64,000 nt of DNA. Source: Diplonema papillatum. Its lineage: Eukaryota > Euglenozoa > Diplonemea > Diplonemida > Diplonemidae. Both the position numbers and the translations under genes were made by a program. This document shows positions 54,708 through 64,000 of this stretch, one piece after another (within the stretch, counting starts at the first letter, position 1; every line of letters begins with the position of its first letter). Location of the stretch: NCBI GenBank assembly GCA_030068145.1, contig JAPJBO010000020.1:248001-312000 (forward strand), given 5' to 3'. Under the pieces are notes generated by a model that was not told the origin of the DNA, ran no database searches, and saw only the letters and a list, made by a program, of their open reading frames with translations.

Positions 54708-54843
54708 GTTCCCGACCGGCGTGCACGAAACCCCCCGTCGGAACCTGCTTCTGACAGTTCTCCAGTATCCAGTCCGGTTCCCACAAGAGCAGATTCGTGG
54801 TGCGAGGTATTCGCTACCAAACGAGTCTACCGAGCGACGACAC

Positions 54844-54881
54844 AATGAACAAAGGTAGGCCAGCATGGTGTACCAAGCGTA
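54844..54881 (-). pseudogene. Short Derlin-derived fragment
   Basis: CAGCATGGTGTACCA-GCGTA and neighbours match Derlin coding positions 55244-55281 (one internal gap, few mismatches; translated YAWYTMLA in both). It sits 26 bases beyond the Derlin stop. Confidence 0.65.
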
Positions 54882-54906
54882 CCTTCGTCGAAGAGACGAA
54901 TACTCG

Positions 54907-55611
54907 TCATTGACCGCCGGCTGTCGCAAAGGTTCCTTCCTTTTTGTCGACCGGATCGTCTACAAACAACTCGTTCAGCCACTCCGGAGGATGGCTAGTG
55001 ACCGAGGTGAAATGGTAGAGAAGCAACGCCGAAGCCAGGCCAACGAGGCAGCCTTCTACAGGCTGCCCGACGACGACCTGGAACAGAAGCGTCCACCAAA
55101 CCAGGTTTTTGGATTTAATCGGCATGAGGCCGGCGAGGAGGATGTCGTCGTCCGGGTGAAGCCGCGAGTAAAAGTACATGACGGAGGTGTACAGGGAGAA
55201 CGATAGAAAGGGCACATCGGTTTGAGACGCGAAAGACAGGGCGATGATCAAAGGACAGGCCAGCATGGTGTACCAGGCGTATACACCACTGCCTTTGTTG
55301 TTCGCGGTGCGTTGGTTGCGCCAGGAGTGCGCGGAGCCGCGCTCGAGGGTCACGCCCATGAAGAAAAGCGTGTGCAGGTAGAACACGAACGAGACCCCGA
55401 TTCCGCCAACGAAGGCGAACGTGGTCCCCAACCGCCAGAGCTGCCAGCGGGAGAGCACGTGGCCCGCGGTGAGGTGCAAGTTCTCCGGGCGGACGAGGCC
55501 CAAATTGGACAGGACGGTCGTGGTGACCAGCAGCGTCAAGTGGCCCCTCGTCACCGGGGGTAGGTCCGAGTACCACGCCTGCAAGCCGACGCCTTCTCGA
55601 AACCCAGACAT
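54907..55611 (-). CDS. Derlin (Der1-like) ER membrane protein
   Basis: 234 residues from ATG 55611 (MSGFREGVGLQAWYSDLPPV) to 54907, single exon. Derlin hallmarks: AWYSDLPPVTR near the N-terminus, SRWQLWRLGTTFAFVG (the family WRL.T.F...G motif), a hydrophobic FVFYLHTLFF, and later helices (YAWYTMLACPLIIALSF, WWTLLFQVVVGQPVEGCLVG). Derlins are rhomboid pseudoproteases that move misfolded proteins out of the ER for proteasomal degradation. No catalytic Ser/His is expected or seen. A good acceptor-like CCTTCTGCAG lies about 66 bases upstream of the ATG and may be a 5'-leader splice site. Confidence 0.88.
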   Translation of the reverse strand: MSGFREGVGLQAWYSDLPPVTRGHLTLLVTTTVLSNLGLVRPENLHLTAGHVLSRWQLWRLGTTFAFVGGIGVSFVFYLHTLFFMGVTLERGSAHSWRNQRTANNKGSGVYAWYTMLACPLIIALSFASQTDVPFLSFSLYTSVMYFYSRLHPDDDILLAGLMPIKSKNLVWWTLLFQVVVGQPVEGCLVGLASALLLYHFTSVTSHPPEWLNELFVDDPVDKKEGTFATAGGQ

Positions 55612-56963
55612 CGTCGTCCGCACAAGGGCAAATGCTTCCGCGCCGCCCCTACCCCAGCCCCGCCCTATTCTCTGCAGAAGGAAACGGTCGTGGCCGTTGG
55701 CTCTCCCGTGCACAACAGTTCCTTTCAGAAGATTCAAGGGTCGTCCGGTAGCTTCGTTCAATCATCGAAGTACCGCTTCGTGTTTTAGCCACACGCAATG
55801 TGCGGGGAAACTGAACCGTGATCGCGGTCATTTGCCAAATTTGCCACCTGAAGCCACGTCCAGGATTTGGGCTCAGGGTAGTGCGGTCAACGAAAACTCT
55901 GGTTTCGCCTTCTACTTTCTCCTGCTCTCGCGGTGTACGGGTTTCAACTCTTACCGACGTCGGACGCTGCCGGGAGATCGGCACCAGGCGGTGCAGGCAA
56001 GAACTTAAGAGAGAGAGAGACGAGTTAGAGTGCAGGGACCATGTCTCCAGGGAGTATCCGGTCGCCCCACTACACTTCTACTTGATCTCGCGCAAATTAA
56101 TAGGGTCGAGACTGCCAAGATGTGCCGTGTAATGGGTTTCAAAGCACAACCGCGAAAGGCTCCGAGAGAGAATTAGCGCGGGGGCACACAGAAGCAGCTT
56201 AATTTCTTCGCGTAGCCTCAGGTTGTTGAACTGTAATTGAAATATCGGAAGGGATAGGACAGGGCTAGAAAATGCACGTTCACACATTGCGGCCACCGCA
56301 GCGTTCCACAACTTGAGTAAAAGCGGTACTACTCTTCAGGGTATTCAACAGTCAATTTGATTCTGCGACACAAAGATCTTCATCGGGCTTGCCGTTCCGC
56401 TAGTTTTGCATGCCTCGAAAGTTCTCAACTATTGCCATTGTGAACGCGTTCGAACTCGTCATCCAATTTTTCAATCGCGTTTGCACAATTGCACAAACCC
56501 GGGAGTGAAGAGTCTCTTTCCATTGGGAGGCGTTGCTCCTGGTCAGTTATGCGTTTCAGGTGCTGTGGTTGTTCGACGCGAGAATACGAGGGCAGCACGA
56601 GTGCAGGTAGCAATTACAGCCAAGATCTGCACTCGTCCACGCTGCACCGAAGCTCACGCCAACGACTTCCTCACACACGCCTGGCTTTGTGATACCAGTA
56701 CGCGGCCAACTATGGGTGGATCGCTTGAGCATTGTCACAAGGCAAGCGGATGGCACATAGTCTCCAGTAGGCTTCTAGTTTGCAGTACAGAGTGTCCCAG
56801 GATGAGGGACGCACTGCGTTGTGCGTGCCGAGTGCGTGGGCCCCTAAGGCACACAAGCTCGCCGCACGGTCTTACGGTTTATGGGGACGCATGCAGCGCA
56901 TGGTCAGAGCGACAAACTTACACGCAAGACGCCCAATCAAAGTATATTACGCATCAAGCTTCT
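55612..56963. other. Intergenic stretch
   Basis: No gene seen on the coding strand; a GA run near 56009-56020. Plus-strand open frames here are partly antisense to the B-box gene. Confidence 0.45.
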
Positions 56964-58271
56964 TCACGCAACAGGCGGCGGCGGCGGCATAGCGGCAACG
57001 GCTGGCGCTCGGTCACGCTGCTCGATTGCGCGCTCGCCGAGGTAGTAGCTGATGCACATGCAAGCGATCGACGCGAGAAACACGTAGTGTGGGATCGATT
57101 CGGGCGACACAACAACATTGGGCAGGAGGAGGCCAGCGAACGCGTGCAGTGCGGAAGACACGGGTTCTACGGTAAGCGTGTCGGCGGACAGCTCAGCTTT
57201 TGCTTGGAGGCCGAAGGCCTTCAACACGATGCGGACGAACGGCGGCTTCCAGAGGCACATGAACCGCACCGCGGTCACCGTCGACAGGCACCCGATGACG
57301 AAGAAGTCGGTCAGCGCGCGCAGCTGGTGGTAAAAGAACCCGAAATACCGCGAAAACTGCGTTTTGAACGCGTCGAACGGCTCCGCAGGGCTGCCGTCCG
57401 GGTTCGTCACACGCGTGGCAGGCGGGAACCGGGCGGACAACCCGTGGTGCGAATGGGGAGAAGAGGCGGAAGACGTGGACCGGACGACGAAGAGACGGAT
57501 GCGTGACAACAGCACCGCCACGGGTGCGTGGTGGGCCAGGTTGGCTGCGAACCAAAACGGGGCGAAAGCCGTGCGGGTGAGCGGCGCCATGAAGTGGCAC
57601 GTCGAGCGCACGACGTCATTACCCCCCGGCCGCGACAGCACCGTCGGCATGAACGCCTGCTCTGCCAGGTAAACCAGGACGAAGGCAGCAGCCGAGGCGG
57701 CGCAGAAGGTCGGGATGACGAGGGTCACTATCAGCGCGACGGGCAGCATCGCCGACCGAAGCTGCAGCGCGAACAAGTACCACGTGTCCGTCCCCGACAC
57801 CAACGCGCGCGCCCAGGTGTCCGAGATCAAGCGCCACCATGAATCCTCCGCGTCGCAAACTTGCACCCAGTAGCCCTTGAAGTAGTGGTACACCAAGCTG
57901 TCCACCAACGTGACCTTCCGCAGTCTCGAGACGAGAGGGCATTCGAGGGAAATCAGGTGACCCGCTCCCCCGTGCAGTCTGTTGTGTACGTCTCCGCGGA
58001 TGACGTCCGCGACGACGCTGGAGATGATGAAGGCGATGGCGGCGATGTGGATGGCTCTGAACAGCGGGGTAATCAGCATGGGTAGGGGCGGGTCGACGAC
58101 CTCGAGGTGGTGCGCCCCCCTCCGCGTCCCGGGCATGTGCACGTTCTCTTTGCACCTGCGGCACTGGATCTCGCTGCACACGGTGCAGAACCACAGCTCA
58201 CGGCTCGGCTGGTAGCAATTCTCGCACGCGGCGCCCTCGTGTCGCAGAAACAGCTCATGCGCCGCCGACAT
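56964..58271 (-). CDS. B-box zinc-finger multi-pass membrane protein (435 residues)
   Basis: From ATG 58271 (MSAAHELFLRHEGAACENCY) to 56964, single exon. Residues 16-55 form a B-box-like zinc module with Cys16, 19, 29, 32, 37, 40, His45 and His54/55 (CENC...WFCTVC...QCRRC...H). The rest has several hydrophobic helices: PMLITPLFRAIHIAAIAFII, LRSAMLPVALIVTLVIPTF, TDFFVIGCLSTVTAVRFMC and PHYVFLASIACMCISYYLG, and ends in PPPPPVA. No signal peptide precedes the zinc module, so it should face the cytosol. B-box modules mediate protein contacts. This combination with a polytopic membrane body is not one I can name. Confidence 0.75.
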   Translation of the reverse strand: MSAAHELFLRHEGAACENCYQPSRELWFCTVCSEIQCRRCKENVHMPGTRRGAHHLEVVDPPLPMLITPLFRAIHIAAIAFIISSVVADVIRGDVHNRLHGGAGHLISLECPLVSRLRKVTLVDSLVYHYFKGYWVQVCDAEDSWWRLISDTWARALVSGTDTWYLFALQLRSAMLPVALIVTLVIPTFCAASAAAFVLVYLAEQAFMPTVLSRPGGNDVVRSTCHFMAPLTRTAFAPFWFAANLAHHAPVAVLLSRIRLFVVRSTSSASSPHSHHGLSARFPPATRVTNPDGSPAEPFDAFKTQFSRYFGFFYHQLRALTDFFVIGCLSTVTAVRFMCLWKPPFVRIVLKAFGLQAKAELSADTLTVEPVSSALHAFAGLLLPNVVVSPESIPHYVFLASIACMCISYYLGERAIEQRDRAPAVAAMPPPPPVA

Positions 58272-61200
58272 CGTGGTTGGTGGCACCGGGCCACTCTTTC
58301 TTTGCCACTGTTTCCTTTGCTCGGCTACCTGTCTGTCAGTGACTGGAGAAACGCACTGCGTCGAATTTGGGGTGTCCTGGTGATTCACGGGGTGTTAAAT
58401 GCCACAGCTGCCGGGGTATCACAGGGTGGTGAACCAACACAGTAGTCCGGCTTGACTGGCACATCTCGCTGGGGCATAGGACTGGGCTATCGTGCCAATT
58501 CGGCACGAATCAGCTGGGAGTTGCATTAAACTGAGCAAAAAGCAAGAAGGTGCGTAGAGCCAGGGCACACCACCACGCCTTATCTGCGGCGTCTTTCGGG
58601 CTCGTTTTACTCCACGGAAAGAGACACCGGTTCCCTCTTGTCTGTTAAGCTTTTCCATATGTCACATGCATAACGTTGCGGAAATGATGAACAGCCAACC
58701 GTGGCGTTTCTTCTTCTTACTTCCGTCCTGAATCGATCTTGACGTCAATCAGGCACTTCGTTTCGCTACCTTCTCGGAAGCATCGCGCATCAGTTACTTA
58801 CCGGGAGAGGGTACTGCGTTCGTCTACCTCAGGGCTCTCGTATCCTGCGCAACGCAGCGGAGCGCAGGGACAGCTGTCTCCTTTTTTGCCCAACGGCCGT
58901 TTTCATCAAAATTCTTACGAACGAGATCTCAACGCCCAGCAATGCCGCTGCATAATAAGCGCGTACCACGGAGCAAGCGAAACAGGCGAAAAAGCAAGTT
59001 TTTTTTTCTCTCCATTGCGTTACTCTTGGGACATTCGAGGGGGCGCTGCTTGCACGCTAGGGGGCTCAAGAAGAAAGGAAAAGGGAGAGAGGCAGGGGAA
59101 AAAGGCCTCCGGGCACTTTGGGGGAAGGAGGGGCGTGGGTGTCAAAGACCAAGAGAAAATGAGCCCCCTGGCCGACGGAGTGCGCCGAACGTTTTCCCGG
59201 ACGAAAAATGTTTTGATCCGGGTGTGTTCTGACTCCAGCATTTGCCGGGAGGAGATGTGGACCAATGGTGCAACAGTCATGGTCACGATTGCTCCTCTGC
59301 TGGTCAGTATGAGAAAGCGACGAAAAGGCGAAGCGGTCAAGCGGAGCCGGCAAGCAATGTGCTGGTTCACGTTTGCTACGCTAAGCCGCGCCGTCCCTCA
59401 TAAACCGTGGTGTACCCCAAACCCTCGGGAAATCTCGAAGAATCTAGAATGCAGAGAATCTGTAGCGATGGTTCGCAGTAAATGCTTGACGCGCGGTCAA
59501 ACATTTGGCTGGCGTGCGGTTTGTTAACGGAGAATGCATCGTTGGCTAGGTGGTCCTGTTTTCAGCGGTCCGTTCAGGATATGCGCTCGGGCCCTTGCAA
59601 ACGGCTGCATCGGTAGCTCCCTAAGGCCCAAACCCTCAGAACAACAAGGCTCCTCAGTGCGTTGCCGGTCGATGCGCAGTAGTCACTCGGGTTGGCTACC
59701 TCGTCGTCTCCTTTGTACGGGCTCCCTTTGGTTTCGCGCATGGCGTTGGGCACTTCTTTTTCGTCGGGGTGCAGCCATCCGGAGTGGTGCGTTTTGCGCC
59801 TGCAGAATTCCCGCTCGAGGGGACCAAAGCCAGCACCAGGCAACTCTATGCGGCTTCAGAGATGGATCTGAGAGACTGTGGAACACCGCGATAGGCAGCG
59901 GCAGGCGGCGCGATGCAGTTCCTGGGGATAGGGGTGGTCGGCTGAAATGCTTAAGAGTGGACTGCCCATCTTGTCTGTAAAAATGTCCGAATAGGCAATC
60001 GCAGCGGGAAGTGGCGTATCTCATGCAGGCGTCGTCTTCCCAAAAAGGCAGCACTCAGTTGAAGCAATCGGTCGACTTCTGAGCGGGTCCCATGCAAAGA
60101 AGGGCTCGTCTCATAAGGGGTGACACACAGGTGCACTGTCCTCATGAGAGACCCTTCGAAACCGTCTGAGCTTATGTTCGTCACCTCGCAGGTTAGAGAT
60201 GCTGCTTTTGCCACACTTGCTGTTTACGTGCTCATCATGACTGCCCACTCACCATTCTGTCAATAGCACGCCCGCTCCCTTAGCGGGTTCGAGTCCGCAA
60301 ACCCAGTAGAAGAGAGAGGTCAAGACTAGACCACGAGGGATTGAAAAACAAGTAGAAAAAGAAAGCCGAGAAGAACATTGAAAAAATCCTAAAAGAAAGA
60401 GGGAGGAGACAAGGTAAGGAAAGCAGGTGGGAGTCCGCAGATGGACGAGGGAGAGGGAGGGTGGTGGACGGTTCTGCGTCTTCTCCGGAAGGGACAAGGG
60501 AGTGCTTAGGGGTAGCTTCTTTCGTTTTTGTTTTGCATGTCAACAACATGGTGTGATAGCGTGGTGAAATAAGTGTGCGCGAGGGGTGTGGGATTCGCAG
60601 ATGGACGAGGGGAAAAGAAGGTTCTGAGGAACCTACAACGTTGAAAAGTGTGTGAGCCTCCTAGCCACTGCACTGTTACTATTCTCACCCACGGGGGATT
60701 CTCCCCTCCCCTGTCCCACACAAACTGTCTCCAACTTAGAGAAATGAAGATGAAAAGAAGAAGAAGGATCGGGGCTTGCGGCGTGGCAAACGAAGCAACG
60801 CGAACGGTATCAACTTCGAATTGTGAACACAGTTCGTCGCGTGAACACAGCACAAATTCTCTCGGTCCTTTTGTCGGCTTCGCATAACCTTTCGTGTGCA
60901 ACGGTCGTTCCCTCCAGTAAAGGGAAAGAGACCGCACCCAACGAGGTGCGGCTGCCGTTCCGTTTGATTTTGACGTAAGCGACTGTACAAGGGAAAGTGG
61001 CTTTGTCGTTGAGTCTTCCCTACCTTTTCTGCACCTCCCGCGGCCACAAAAGGCAGACCATAAAGTCAAACAGGGTCTTCTTTCCCCGTTGACAATATTG
61101 AGTCCAGGACAGAAGGTTGCGCGTCTTTGCACAGAAGGCTAACGCGACGGTGTGGTGTGTGCGACTACCTTCGGAAAGTCCCCTCGTACTGCCCGCGCTT

Positions 61201-64000
61201 GACTTGATCTCCAAGCGCTTCTTTTTTCATTCAGAGCCGCTGACAACACCCAAGGGATAGAGCGCGAGGGCAGAGTGAAAGGCCTACCATCGCACTCAGG
61301 CGAATGGCCGCCCACCCGTGCTCTCAACAAGAACACAGCGCTGGCGCACAGGCGAGCTTCTGCATGCTTGCGTCCCTCCCGTGCAGTTGTAGTCTCGAGC
61401 GGCTTTATCTCTCGGTACAATCTGGCTGAAATGCTGGGTTTTGCGATGAAGGCCCTACCCTGCCGGAGGTTGGCCTCAACTGGGTTGAAACCCAGTTCTT
61501 CCACACAGCATCGCGTTGCTGTTCTGCCGGCAGACGGCTGAACTGCAACCAGCTGCGGGTTGCCAACACGGCGCCCCAAGGTCCGATGACCCTCCTTAAA
61601 AAGTAGGGAGCGGACAGAACGGGTGCGCCTTCAGCTGACGTATCCAAACCTGCTCTTTAAGACCTTCGTGTGAGCCCACCACCATCTCCTGGAACTGCAT
61701 CGAAACTGCCTGCTGCTGTCTATCACAGAAAAAGAGAAGCGATGAGCGCGCCTGAACGCGACGATCAACACGAGCTGAAGGGGCGTAATCATGACACATC
61801 ACGTGCGAAGAGGTAACCGCGACGCCGGCGATGCAGATTATCGCCACAGATTCTTTGCATTGTAACCCGAACTGTCACAGTCTATCAGCAGGGGGTGGAC
61901 GGGCTCACTTCGTGGCCTTCAGGAAAGATACAAGACTCGCCTTATCGTGTGGAAGAGACGTGAAGGGGAGAGGCTGGGTGGTTTCAAGGGCGCTTCATAT
62001 TTTTTCTTCCGAGCGCGATTTAAGACCGCAACTTGGGCTCCTAGTTTTATGGATGCTTGGAAGAAGCAGGATGGAATTCTTCCTGCTCATCGGGTCGAGT
62101 TGGCTGCACAGGAGGTGTCCCAACGACAGCACAACCAGGAGCAATTGCTAGCATCCAGGAGCAAAGATCGGATTGTTCGGCATGACCGGTGGCCTTCTCA
62201 ACAACACGTTTCGAATGCGGAAAAACTTCCTCGCGCAAAATAAGAGTTGGGCTCTACGATGATAAGGTAGCGGGCGGGGCCCAGAAGGGAGGCGAGAGAA
62301 AGAAAGCTACAGGGCAAGGAGCAAAAAGAGCATCGCGGGGGGGGGGGGGGGGGGTAGCAAGATGGGGGTGGGTGTGGGCAAGAAAATAATAAGAAAAAGA
62401 GGTGCACTCTGGGTGTCACCCCTTCGGGTGCGCAGAGCGCAGAAAGGCCACGGGGTGATAAAACTCCACCACTGTGATCACCTTAGAGCATACGGAGTTC
62501 AACGTGCCCGACAGTCCAGTCCGACAAGGATTCGCGCTGGAAACAAATGCAAATTGGTGACCTCTGGGCAAAGCATGCGTGCGTGGGTTGCATGGGCAGC
62601 ATGCATAGCTACGCTAGAAAACGAAAGAAGTCACGTGAATAGGGTACCAACCCAGAAGCGGAACAGAAATCCTGATGATTTTAGAGAGAAAAGGCATCAT
62701 TAATTACAGGGGGGGGAGGGGAGGAGGGACGTTTCAATGCAAAAACGAAAATGAAAAAATAAGAACATGGAGGGGTGGTATGATACACGATGACTTGGTG
62801 GCGGCACAACGAACCTTCACAACACCAACAACGCTCATGCAAAGACGCGCAAATCGTTCTGTGCGTCTCAGAGAGATACGACTCAAGACGTGACGATCGT
62901 GTGTTCATGTCCTCAGCTGCAAATGTGACTCCCAGAAGGGGGTCAGGACACTCACATCGAGCACGTGAAGGAAGCTAACTGAATGACTTGCCGATGTGGG
63001 CGTTTACAAAGACGTTGGATAGGTCCGAGGCTGGGCCAAAAGCGTTCGATCCAAGGAGGTTAATATAAGGGAAAACTTAGTTTACTGTTCGGGCAGAACT
63101 CTGCCCTCTCATGCATGTTTGATGCGAGCATCAAGTCTTCTTCGAGGAAGTGCAGAGTTTTTCGTTTTCGTTCCCACTTTCGGTGTCGACAACTTCCTTT
63201 GCTCAAAGCGTCGTTCCATGTCTTTTTTTAGAGTGCAATTTTTCTGGCAAACCAGGCATTCGCGCTTTCTCTCGGCGCATTCCCAGCGGGCGGTGGTTGC
63301 GGCCGCCGCAACTTGCCGGACCCGAGGGTGAGCCGAGTGGCCTTCGGGCTAGCGAATTGCTTCTCATCTGCGCGCGGAGGTGTACAGAGGCGAGAGGCGG
63401 ACACACGCCGCAGAGAGCGAGTCCCTTCTGCTTTGCCATTTGTGAACAACTGTTCGAAACTAGTTACAACACAGTATGCTTCCAACTGTCGCTTTTAGAT
63501 AACGCATCTGAAAAAGGTTGACTCGAGAAACTGCATGCAAGGGGACCAAGAACGCTCTGTTCCCCCCACAAAAAAACGGATCTGGCGATTTCTGTAATTG
63601 CACGCACTTCCTTCAACCTGGGTTCTTCATCGATCGGGGAGTGAGGATCGTACGCTGCGATCGATCAGTTTTTTTGTTCTTGGCAAATTGCATGTGCCAG
63701 ACACAATTGCCACCGACGTAAGGAGTCCCCCTGTTGCTGATCCGATTGTTTACCCTGCGACTCGCATGGCACAAATCTTGAAGCGGTGCGAGCATGCACA
63801 CCGGCGAGGAAGGGAAGGGACGCAAAGCGACCACGCGAAGGCGATGATTCGAATGAGTGCAAGCGCCTGAAGCGCAACACGGTACGATAGAAGAGGTAGT
63901 CACCTCGCGACACAATGCAGGCCATCGCTACAGATATTCTACCAGGTGGACCAACACCAGCAGCAGGCAAACAAGCAGTCCACCCGGTGGTGTTCCACTG
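58272..64000. other. 5.7-kb gene-poor interval
   Basis: No convincing gene. Contains halves of a dispersed repeat (59447-59475 and 59890-59945), GA-rich simple sequence with two copies of GCAGATGGACGAGGG (about 60437 and 60597), a long G-run at 62338-62354 and another near 62708. A 262-codon plus-strand open frame (58739-59527) is low in family-like features and not called. Confidence 0.45.

Noticed and set aside
54707-54929. N-terminal extension of the phosphatase frame
   Set aside because: It overlaps the Derlin-derived scrap and the Derlin 3' end, and the first residues are just that fragment in frame; the internal ATG at 54707 is preferred.
58739-59527. 262-codon plus-strand open frame
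   Set aside because: Composition is basic and low in family-like blocks, it crosses simple-sequence and dispersed-repeat DNA, and it opposes the direction of every supported gene. Kept as a non-coding interval.

Overview
This window looks like nuclear DNA of a GC-rich, spliced unicellular eukaryote (a protist). Evidence: GC-rich exons interrupted by short introns, eukaryote-only families (Derlin, a J-protein with C2H2 zinc fingers like DNAJC21/Jjj1, an LKB1-like kinase, F-box, SAM and B-box modules), and gene-poor stretches full of simple repeats. Every gene I can support, 14 of them, is on the minus strand across the window. Such one-way arrays are typical of dinoflagellates and their relatives and of Euglenozoa (kinetoplastids, diplonemids). 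Splice junctions are uniform: the donor is usually GTRTGY or GTGYGG, the acceptor has no clear pyrimidine tract, and most downstream exons start with G, usually GT. I cannot choose between a myzozoan and a diplonemid-type host from sequence alone.

Layout from high to low coordinate, which is the direction of transcription. 64000-58272: gene-poor, low complexity. 58271-56964: B-box multi-pass membrane protein. 55611-54907: Derlin (ER-associated degradation). 54707-52569: purple acid phosphatase-type metallophosphoesterase. 51544-46631: six-exon DNAJC21/Jjj1 (ribosome biogenesis cochaperone). 44936-44613: small Cys-rich membrane protein. 43.7-43.4 kb: ankyrin relic. 43103-42642 and 41805-40932: small unknown genes. 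40330-37330: large unknown protein. 35332-34700: unknown protein. 34.5-26.3 kb: repeat-rich block with an exact 2,399-bp tandem duplication of the front half of the kinase gene, a 16-bp minisatellite, a tRNA-like element and a long perfect hairpin. 26793-24274: LKB1-like kinase. 24.3-19.8 kb: no gene seen. 19841-18741: F-box protein with a dynein-stalk-like C-terminus. 16910-14744: SAM-domain membrane protein. 13837-10778: large two-exon protein with an ARM-like tail. 9235-8432: GSN-motif protein. 6696 to beyond the left edge: giant coiled-coil plus cadherin/CSPG-like repeat protein.

The genes do not form one pathway; they look like unrelated housekeeping and membrane functions. The most distinctive theme is the DNA between and inside them. 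Short decayed copies of a gene's own coding sequence lie next to the intact gene in five places. A family of about 190-bp repeats recurs within introns and next to genes. Several foldback elements with inverted ends are present, and near-perfect hairpins lie just ahead of two small genes. The F-box/dynein-stalk fusion is the most unusual protein architecture.
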